From the NCBI GenBank assembly GCA_037953745.1, contig JBAKBP010007623.1, positions 34,099-98,098 on the forward strand: DNA of 64,000 bases. Reading direction: 5' to 3'. The stretch's first letter is position 1. Every line of letters begins with the position of its first letter. The notes under the pieces were generated by a model. That model was given only the letters and a program-made list of their open reading frames with translations, had not been told where the DNA came from and made no database searches. Below, in pieces: positions 34,243 through 43,200 of this stretch. Both the position numbers and the translations under genes were made by a program. This stretch comes from Lithodes maja (Eukaryota > Arthropoda > Malacostraca > Decapoda > Lithodidae).

Positions 34243-34786
34243 AAGCCAACTACTGTACAGTATACCCTCCTACTGTAATTATAGTAGAGATAAGGCACCA
34301 TGGTAATAGCATGTTAATAGTCTGCGTGTTTTTTTTCCCCAGTTTATGGTATATAGTAATGTCCCCATTTGTATTACTTACTTATTACAAAGATTTCATT
34401 GCTAAATATTTTGCTAATTATGAAACTATGGCATTAATGTGAAGCAAATTTGGTAGTTTCACATTATTCCATTAAGTATCGACAAACCAACTCATAAGGG
34501 GTCAAAAAGAAAAAATATATATAAATTATATAGCTGTGGCTTAGTAATAAAACTATAATCTGTCGATGAATAGGCAGGGGGCGTGCTGCCAAGTCGTTCC
34601 GGCCCCAGACCAAAGGGGCCGGGATTGAATGCTCCCGCTCCCTCGCACTCTATTCTACAGGCTTTAAGGGGCTCTAAAAGCCTGTAAATTGCCATGGCGT
34701 TTGCGAACGTCTCCCGCCGAAGGCAATGGGTTAATAGCCTATAAAAAAAAAAAAAAAATCATGAAATAGCCTAAGCTATCTAGGAA
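34241..34786. other. No gene; contains an inverted fragment of the 730/16245 repeat
   Basis: About 34440-34492 (ccattaagtatcgacaaa) is the reverse complement of a block near 770-800. A GC-rich patch lies at 34570-34735 and an A tract at 34744-34758. Confidence 0.45.
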
Positions 34787-34826
34787 AACTAAGGAATTGA
34801 GGTCCTGATGTGGCGGCGTCTACGCC

Positions 34827-35449
34827 ATGGGGCCACCTCCCGAGGCTGCCAACCGCGGATGGCTGCCGTCCCTCCACGGCCGAAGACAAAATCAACGACC
34901 AGTGGAGGAAAACCGGATGCCGGCCGCGGGGAGCAGTTTCGGGAGCCAAACCGTCACAACCATCCCCTGCCCCCTCCCTAGGGGCACGGGTCCTTGGAGC
35001 GGCTTCGGTCGCGCCGGGAATTTCCACACCTCTCACACCACACACACACATCACACAGTTTTTCCTACACCGAGAAATGACTCTCCGGCTGTCATTTCTC
35101 GAAGACTTCTTCTAGCCGGAGACATTGAGAGCAACCCAGGACCCACGTACAAATACATATGTCCAACTTGCTCAAAACCCATCACTTCGAGTCGCCATAC
35201 TAAGGGTTCAGTTCTCTGCAATTCATGCGGGAACTGGACCCACTTCACCTGCACAACACTTGCCTCCAAGAAACACTACACAAACACCTGGACCTGTTCC
35301 TCATGCCCCTCCCTCTCCCAGTCAAATCCCTCACCTAAAACCCGTCCACCTCTCCTCCCCAACCCACCTAACCTTCCCATATCATCCACTCCCCCCCCTA
35401 AAACCCGTCTACCTCTCCTCCCTAACCCACCTAACCTTCCCATACCATC
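34827..35449 (+). CDS. LINE-A N-terminal region: 2A-type motif and PHD-like finger
   Basis: The frame opens with MGPPPEAANRG 26 bases into the element. At residues about 92-106 (35100-35144) stands RRLLLAGDIESNPGP, matching the 2A consensus D(V/I)ExNPG-P, at which ribosomes skip a peptide bond and yield two proteins from one frame. The first about 105 residues would be released. The downstream product starts with Pro and carries a PHD-like Cys/His cluster (YICPTCSK, LCNSCGNWTHFTC, WTCSSCP; about residues 109-165), then a Pro-rich linker repeating KTRPPLLPNPPNLP. 2A motifs at the N-terminus of APE-type LINEs are known from several invertebrates. The frame is cut at 35449 by LINE-B. Confidence 0.85.
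35118..35144 (+). promoter_or_regulatory. 2A ribosome-skipping motif GDIESNPGP
   Basis: The codons gga gac att gag agc aac cca gga ccc are in the LINE-A frame. The predicted break is between Gly (35139-35141) and Pro (35142-35144). The hydrophobic LLLA just upstream is typical of active 2A sequences. Activity is inferred from the consensus. Confidence 0.85.
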
Positions 35450-35460
35450 TATCTATCTAT

Positions 35461-37911
35461 CTATTGCCTGACGCCGTGATCCCCGAAGGGGTGGCCACGA
35501 ACGAACCGCCCCCGTGCACCTCTGTCCCCAGTCAGTCGACGCCCCTCCCCCCAACCAGCACCGCCTTCATTCATGTAGTTCCTCACTCCATCCTTCCACC
35601 TCATATTCGGTCTACCTCTCCCCCTCTGTCCCTCCACCTTGCTCTCGTACACCCTCTTAGTCATTCTCTCGCTTTCCATACGTTCCATATGGCCGAACCA
35701 TCTCAAGTTGTTCCTTTTCACACTTTCCAGCACATCTACCTCCACACCACACCTCCTTCTTACTTCCTCATTAGTCTGTCTATCCCTCCATGTAATTCCG
35801 CACGCACTCCTTAAGTAATTCATTTCCACTGCTCTCACTCTTGGTCTGAGTCTCTCAACCAACGTCCATGCTTCGCTTCCGTAAGTCAGTGTCGGGATTA
35901 CCACACTGTCATGCAAGGACTTCTTCACTTCCATACTGACCACCCTATTTCTTGTTACTGCTTTTAGCGTTCCTACAACCCTCTTCCCCTGTTGTACCCT
36001 CTCCCGCACCTCTTCATCCATAGTCCCATCTTTACTCAACACACTGCCCAGATACTTAAAAGAGTTGACGATCTCCATAGCCTGACCGTTCAGCTTCACC
36101 TCACACTCTGTGACTTCACCCCTTTCGAAGACCATAACCTTGCTCTTCCCCGTATTTACCTTCAAATTCCGTTTTTCGCACACTGTTCCAAACTCATTTA
36201 CCAGACCCTGCAACTCCCATTCATTATCACTCATCAGAACTGTATCATCCGCAAACAGCAGTATAGGTAGCTTCCACTCAATTCCCTCCCTTTTCAGCGA
36301 TACACCAACATCCACTGCTCTTGATAGTATTTCTTTCATAACTCCATCCATATATACAGTAAACAACCACGGGGACATCACACACCCCTGTTTCAAACCA
36401 ACATTCAGGTCAAAGAACTCGCTCTGCTCACTCTCCACACGTACTGTCGCCTTTGCACCCTCATACATGCTCTTCACTGCTTTCAGCAACTTGCCCTCTA
36501 CCCCGTATATTCTAAGTACTTTCCACAAACCTTCTCTATCCACTCTGTCATAGGCCTTCTCCAAGTCCATAAAGGCAACATACACCTTTTGTTTCTTCTC
36601 CAGATACTTCTCCACAACACAATTCAGGGTAAAAATCTGATCTACACATCCTCTTCCCTTCCTAAAGCCTCCCTGCTCGTCGCCTATCCATTTCTCCGTT
36701 CTCACTCTCACTCTCTCAATCACTACCCTACTGTATACCTTCCCTACTACGCTTAGAAGACATATTCCTCGGTGGTTACCACACACTCCTCTTTCCCCTT
36801 TGCCCTTATATAGGGGGACTATTATGCCAGTCTTCCAGTCATCGGGTACACTCCCCTTCTCCCATGCTAGTTTGCACATTTTCCATACCCATTCTATCAC
36901 TATCTCACCACCATACCTCAACATTTCCCCACACACTCCATCTGTTCCTGGTGCTTTCCCCAACTTCACTCTTTTCATGGCTTCCCACACTTCTGACCTC
37001 CTGATCCCCACCTCCTCCTCCACTACTTCTCTTCTTCTCCCTCCCATACCATATCCAGCTATGTTTGCTGGCTCTTCATTCCTTTCATTTAGCAACTCAC
37101 TGAAGTACTCCCTCCATCTTTCGACTCTCTCTTGCTTCTCGGCTAGCATTCTCCCATTCTTATCTTTCACACCCTTACTGTTTCCCTTACTACCTTCCCT
37201 AACTTTCTTGACTTCTTTCCAGAACAGTTTCTTACTCTCCCTCCATTTTACACTCAGATTCCTTCCAAATTCCTCATCTACTCTTCTCTTACTTTCCTTC
37301 ACTACTCTCTTCACCACCCTCTTACTCTCCACGTACCTCGCTCGTTTCTGTCTCTCGGAATCTTCATTCCCTCTACTACCCAACCACTCTCTATATGCTT
37401 TCTTCTTTTCTTCCACAGCTATTCTTACCTCTTCTGTCCACCATGCTGTACCTTTCACTCCCCTCCCTCTTCTCCTCACTCCACACACCTCCTCACATGC
37501 TGCACAGATCTCATCCTTAAACACCTTGCTCATCTCCTCCACTTCCTCCATAACTTCCAGGTCGAACCCACCTAGTCGTCTTTCCACTGCTCTCCTGTAC
37601 TCCTCCCTGACTTCCTCCTCCTGCAACCTCTCCACCCTCCTCACCATTCCACCCTCCTCTCGCCTCCCTCCCGCTCTCCTCACCCACTTCTTTTGTATCC
37701 TAACCTTAGCTACCACTACATAATGATCAGACAGACCCCCTCCAATACCCCTATACACCCTAGCATCCATCACAGATTTCTTCATTCGTTCATCCACACA
37801 TACATAATCAATCAATGACTTTCGTTCCACCACTGTCTTATCTTTCATCGTCAACATCCGTTTCCACGTGTACCTGTGGATCATTCTGTGTCGGAAGAAG
37901 GTGTTGGCTAT
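35461..37911 (-). CDS. LINE-B1 endonuclease C-terminal part and reverse transcriptase
   Basis: The frame resumes at the gypsy boundary with NTFFRHRMIHRYTWKR and ends the APE domain at IDYVCVDERM and SDHYVVVAKV. A basic linker follows, then the RT. Fingers: KLGKAPGTDGVCGEML and HRGICLLSVVGK. Palm: VYVAFMDLEKAYDRVD and GLKQGCVMSPWLFTVYM. Catalytic box: ILLFADDTVLM. Thumb and C-terminus: SEAWTLVERLRPRVRAVEM and RWFGHMERMESERMTKRVYE. The stop TAG at 35461-35463 lies inside the GATA tail, so there is almost no 3' UTR. The frame is otherwise undamaged. The about 30 codons upstream of NTFF that are open to 37998 belong to the gypsy LTR. Confidence 0.9.
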   Translation of the reverse strand: MANTFFRHRMIHRYTWKRMLTMKDKTVVERKSLIDYVCVDERMKKSVMDARVYRGIGGGLSDHYVVVAKVRIQKKWVRRAGGRREEGGMVRRVERLQEEEVREEYRRAVERRLGGFDLEVMEEVEEMSKVFKDEICAACEEVCGVRRRGRGVKGTAWWTEEVRIAVEEKKKAYREWLGSRGNEDSERQKRARYVESKRVVKRVVKESKRRVDEEFGRNLSVKWRESKKLFWKEVKKVREGSKGNSKGVKDKNGRMLAEKQERVERWREYFSELLNERNEEPANIAGYGMGGRRREVVEEEVGIRRSEVWEAMKRVKLGKAPGTDGVCGEMLRYGGEIVIEWVWKMCKLAWEKGSVPDDWKTGIIVPLYKGKGERGVCGNHRGICLLSVVGKVYSRVVIERVRVRTEKWIGDEQGGFRKGRGCVDQIFTLNCVVEKYLEKKQKVYVAFMDLEKAYDRVDREGLWKVLRIYGVEGKLLKAVKSMYEGAKATVRVESEQSEFFDLNVGLKQGCVMSPWLFTVYMDGVMKEILSRAVDVGVSLKREGIEWKLPILLFADDTVLMSDNEWELQGLVNEFGTVCEKRNLKVNTGKSKVMVFERGEVTECEVKLNGQAMEIVNSFKYLGSVLSKDGTMDEEVRERVQQGKRVVGTLKAVTRNRVVSMEVKKSLHDSVVIPTLTYGSEAWTLVERLRPRVRAVEMNYLRSACGITWRDRQTNEEVRRRCGVEVDVLESVKRNNLRWFGHMERMESERMTKRVYESKVEGQRGRGRPNMRWKDGVRNYMNEGGAGWGEGRRLTGDRGARGRFVRGHPFGDHGVRQ

Positions 37912-39759
37912 TGTTACGACCGGGCACTCGGGTACACTAGGGCTCTTACACAGGACTCGAGTATGGCTCGCTGCCACAACGGAAACACACGATCCCAACC
38001 CCAGAGTACTGCCAGCCGAACAAAAAACGCCACTACCCTCCAGAGTTCTATCTGCTATAACGGGGTATACAAGAACTCGGTACTAGCGTTGCACACAACA
38101 GACTAATAACAAGACGGGAGTTATCTAGTCTGGTCAACAATCAAACAAAGAAGAAAGTACTACAACACTAAAGAATAGTGTTGGCCGAAGCCGAAGTAAT
38201 CCACCCTTGAACTAAGAACTTAAGAAGTCCTCCACCCTCTACTTCGGATCGGCACTATTACGTTACGTTAAACAATAGTCCTCGAGCATCAAGCAAGGAA
38301 TCTTCTGATAAGTTAGATGCTTCTCGAATACTCATAAGAAGGAAGTATCGGATTTTGAACAGCAATTTAATGAATAACTCACTGGTAATTAAAGGCTTTT
38401 AATTGACATAAGAAGAATTATAAGAATAAGCAATAGGATATGGCAAACATTAAGAAGAAGTACTCCGACAATGCACTGGCAATAGCCTACTAAGATTGTG
38501 CTCGTGGGCCACTAATCTCTGAAGTAGCTAAGCGTGCCACACATGAAATCAATAATGCTTAAACAATAATATACATAAGGAGAAGCTTCAATACTATGCT
38601 GTATCTGCTGGTCGAGCAAAGTCTAGCTGGGATATCTAAGGTTAAGAGACAATGGCTGAGCAAGCGGCTCGTAGCCTAGCGAGGTCCTTAAGACTGTGCG
38701 GCCAAATTACGGTAATTGACGGGATGCTCTCTTGAGAGATCCAGATCACTAGTATCTGGTTCTCTCCTGGCGATCCTCTCAAAGTCAAGCAAACGAGATA
38801 GCACAGTGTTGGGTGGCCGAGGCAAACGCCCTCACTCACAACACAGTGCTAAACTCACACGGTACACAATCAAAAAGACCCCCTAGGCTTCCCACGTCTC
38901 CGTTGCAATTGTGCTGGTTCAACCAACCTAGCACTCATAGGAAATCACAACTCGAGGAACCCTATCCCAGTCTAGCATTACCTAAACCAGCAGAAAACAG
39001 GAACATGAATAATAGTACACAGGGAAATACATATACGAGTGCAACAAACATCAATCAATCCTATTCTAGTTAACCCTTCCAAAAATAGGCTATCTAACAG
39101 GCACTTATCTCGTGAGAACTCAAGCGATAATACTTTGGCTGACTAAATCTGCACCAAAGGGGTCATGGAGGTTAAACAGGGACGAGAAGAGTAGAAGATA
39201 GGCTGTTCAGAGAGTAGAGAAAGTTCACATCAGTCGGAAGAATATGGATAGTTGCAAGGGATATGAGAAGTCGCTTTGCCTGATGAGTTCTGAGGAAAAT
39301 GCGGCGGGACCTCCCTTTTTATACTCGGCCCTTTAGTGAGCATAACGCCAACTACTAAGGACCGCCCACTGGCAATCATGACGTCATATTCTCTCTCAAT
39401 CTGGGATCGACAAAGAACTTCCCACGCGCTGAAAGGGAGGAAGGAGGAGGGAATTAGGCCTACCGGCCCGCGTGGCGCACTCACTGACCCCCCGCCACGT
39501 AATATCTCTCTCTCTCTCCTCTCATCATTACATACAAGTCCCACACACAATACTTATATCTAATGATATAAAATAGAACTCGTTGACTTAGAAGAAAACA
39601 AAATACATAATGATAATACTTATAGTACAATGGTTCACATAAACTGAGTTAGGAAACTCTACACAGACTACAGCCAAAGTTCCTGCCCTGACGATCCTAG
39701 CGAGGGTGGGGCCTGACTGGGCGTTCTGTACAGCATGCTCATACTCGACATGCGTCACA
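37912..39759 (-). repeat. Gmr1-like gypsy 3' LTR
   Basis: The 1848 bp begin tgttacgaccgggcactc and end cgacatgcgtcaca on the plus strand (TG...CA on the element strand). It is nearly identical to 45041-46896; I see about four substitutions and one 8-bp length difference. The flanking base set ctat (37908-37911) is repeated at 46897-46900. Confidence 0.95.
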
Positions 39760-40245
39760 CCTCCCCCAAGATTTTACTTGCTCAACCCTGAGCTAAAATC
39801 TGATATACAGAACCCCATCAAACCCCTCACACCCAGCGACCGCATGGCACTAAAACAACGCTGAGTTTACCACTAAAACACATCTTATAAAAAAAAAAAT
39901 CACATTTCATAACTCCTCCCAACAATAGTAAAAGACATAATATCATGCTCCCAGAGCGAGCTTACAGCAGCTCAGCCGTTTGATAGTTCGTGGACTACTC
40001 AAACACTAGGCTATGACAAACTTAAACAATTATCTATATCAAAAAGAAAGAGTTTTTATATGATTTTTTTATATTTTAATATGTTTTTTTTCCGGCTGCA
40101 CTATAAGGGCAGCCTATTTTCTTCTATACCAAACGCTCAACAATCCTGCTTTACGACCCAATACGCTGGGCTACAACCGCGAGCCAACAAGCACCAAGCG
40201 CAAAATACTACTCAAACCAAAGCAGGAGGCTACCCGTGTGTCAAT
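39760..40245 (-). other. Gmr1-like 3' untranslated region and polypurine tract
   Basis: On the element strand cttgggggagg (plus 39760-39770) directly precedes the 3' LTR and is the likely plus-strand primer. The rest, up to the stop of the Gag-Pol frame, is non-coding and A/T-rich with a poly-A tract near 39890. Confidence 0.75.
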
Positions 40246-43200
40246 TTACCCAGGATCATATACCCCTGAACGACCACATGCAACCTCGTTGTCACAACCG
40301 GCAATATGGCTTATGTCCAGGTTATATACCAATAACCTTAGTGACCACCTGGTCAGCCTCATATTCCGATTGTGAAACTGGTCCAAGATCTCGAGAGGGT
40401 AATGATCTGGGTAAACTACACCGACCGGACCATAGGCTGGAACATAGATCTCGAAATGCCCCAGCGCATCATTGTCCTTTTCACTTTCATTCATCAGGCT
40501 CTGACACGTTGCTGGTGCATTCTTAAGTCCGTAGGGCATAACATTACACCGGTAAGTACTCCCGTCCACCACAAAACCACATACCTCTTTAGCGCGCTCG
40601 GACAAAGGTACTTGCCAGTAACCTTTTACTAAATCAACTTTAGACAAAAACCGAGCATTACCAATTTTATCAACACTATCATCAACCCGAGGAAGAGGAT
40701 ATGGGTTAGTTGGAGTCAAACCGTTTAGCCTACGGAAATCAATAAAGAAGCGTACCTTGCCATCTGGTTTAGGCTGCAGTGTTACGGGGGAAGTCCATTT
40801 AACGGTACCTTTCTCTATCAACCCTCTACCGAGCATATACTCCAACTCATCCCTCAGAGCGGGTAGTTTTATGGGGGGCACACGGTATGGGATTGACTTA
40901 AAGGGTAGATGGTGCCCCACGTCAACATCATGCATAGCCTGAGTAGTGAGGCCTGGATGTTCAGCGAATACAGTGGGGTATAAACCGAGCAACTGACGGA
41001 TAGCTTCAAATTGCGGCTCAGGCAAATGGGCTATAGCCTCGTCAGCCCTTAGGCTCGAGTTCCCCGCCCACTGATCCGCTGAAACATGGTGATCCCAGCT
41101 ATCCTCCTCTGAAGCTTGACTGTCCCCCTCTCCTTCTCCACCACGGCCGCAACAAGCCAACACAGGGACAGTGAGAGGCTCAGAGGGGCGCCTCACATAC
41201 TCTTTTATCAGGTTCACGTGACATAACTGATTCTTCTTCCTCCTGTCTGGAGTGGCAACAAGGTAATCTAGGTCCGAAATTTTCTCCACAATTTTATAGG
41301 GTCCAGTATACTTCGCCGACAAGGGGTTACCCACCAAAGGCAACAAAATCAACACCTCCTGTCCCACAATGAACTCCCGGAGCTTCACTTTGCGATCATA
41401 CCTGTCCTTCATTAAAGCTTGTGACCCTGTTAAATTCCGACCTGCCATCTCCAGACTCTTAAGCATGCGCTCACGGCTTTCAAACACATACTTCAACAAG
41501 GAACAAGGCGGCACAGTTCCTTCCCAAATTTCCCGCAGCATATTAAGGGGGCCCCTGACTCGGTGTCCAAAAATCAGCTCGTTTGGACTAAATCCCAGGC
41601 TCTCACCAGGCACTTCCCGAGCAGCAAACAGTACATACGGCAATCCAAGATCCCAATCTCTTCCGTTATCAGCACAATAACACCTGAGCATGCTTTTAAG
41701 GGTGGCATGCCACCGCTCAAGCACCCCTTGGCTCTCAGGGTGATACGCTGACGATACCACCGCCCGTATTCCATGCTGTTGCATTGTTTGCTTAAAGAGA
41801 TTGGAGGTGAAATTGGACCCCTGATCAGACTGAATCTCCTCCGGGTACCCGTACCTTGAAAAGTACCACAACAAGTTACTGACTACCGTCTTAGCCATGC
41901 CGTTTTTCATGGGGTATGCATCGGGGTATCTAGTGGCAACATCCATGATGGTTAACAAAAATTTATTACCAGCCTTTGTGGGAGGGAGGGGACCAACCAT
42001 GTCAACAACAATCTTACTAAAAGGTGGCCCAATTACAGGAATAGGGTGCAACGGAGCTTTAGGAATAACTTGGTTTGGTTTCCCGACCCGTTGACAAATA
42101 TCACATGAGTTTATCCAGGACTGCACATGAGACTTCATCCCCGGCCACCAAAACAACTTCCCCAAAGCCGCCACCGTTTTTCTTACCCCCAAATGTCCTG
42201 CCAGCGGTGTGTCATGCGCCAAACTCAGTAGGCTATCCCTGCACTCCCGCGGCACCATCAACTGGTCCACTACCCCGGACCCCATCTTCCAGCTACGGTT
42301 AGGGTCTTGAAAACGCCGATACAGGATGCCATCTAAATAAAAAAAATCTCCCGGCTGTGCATCACCGTCCTCGTCGAGCTCCACAGCTCCATTAGCACAC
42401 GTTTGGAGCTCAGGGTCCTCCAGCTGCAACCGACGTATATCTGAGGGTGCCAAGCGATCTAACTGCTCCCGGAGCAATGCATGACCCTCCCCGATACTGA
42501 GCTGCTCCCTCTGTCTCTCTCGATGTTCATAACGTTGCTGTCGTGGAGACTCGTCATGCCCAGCCTCGTCACTCTCGATGACAGGCCCAGGGGCTACTCC
42601 AGAACTAAGTAATGGTGCTAATACTGAATCGCCCAGGAGAGCCGCCGAGTCAAAACTCTTAAAACCAACTCCAGCTTTAGCCTCCTCCTGTTGATCGTTC
42701 CTCTGCTGGTCTGAAGACGGAGGACTAGGCTGTGACACTTTAGCTGCCCGAGCTCGGGTGACAGCACACGCCATGGGTTGTGCCTGGCACCGCTCGACCC
42801 ACTCTCGCTCTTCCCTACTCACGTCGGCCGGCCTCTCGGCAACGACTAAGGGTAGAACCTCAGAAGCGGGCATTGCAAAGTCGTTGCCGAGAAGAAGGTC
42901 GACGCCCTCCACTGGCAGTTTCTCCACAATCCCAACATCCAATTCACGTGCCACACCATCCACCTCCAACTCCAACCGCACCAGCGGGTATGACCGAGTT
43001 GCATTAATACCCTGCACCACCACCACCCGAGCCGCATTTATAGGGTAGCCAGTCAAGTTTTTCATCAAAGTCTGGGAAGCACCTGTATCACGCAAGACCT
43101 CTACTCCATGCTTGCGCCCCGCCCACATCACGCAACCCCGTCCTCTATGGTCGCAAAAAACATCCTGAGCAGGGTTCGAGCCTCCCAGGTGCTTCTGCAT

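Noticed and set aside
34580..34735. TTAA MITE ending aatgggttaa
   Set aside because: No matching left end within a reasonable distance.
35125..35814. 229-codon plus-strand frame
   Set aside because: Out-of-phase reading of the LINE-A finger and linker, continuing antisense through the LINE-B1 3' end.
36800..37723. 307-codon plus-strand frame, Ser/Leu/Pro-rich
   Set aside because: Antisense shadow of the LINE-B1 RT linker; no domain, and the same happens on LINE-B2.
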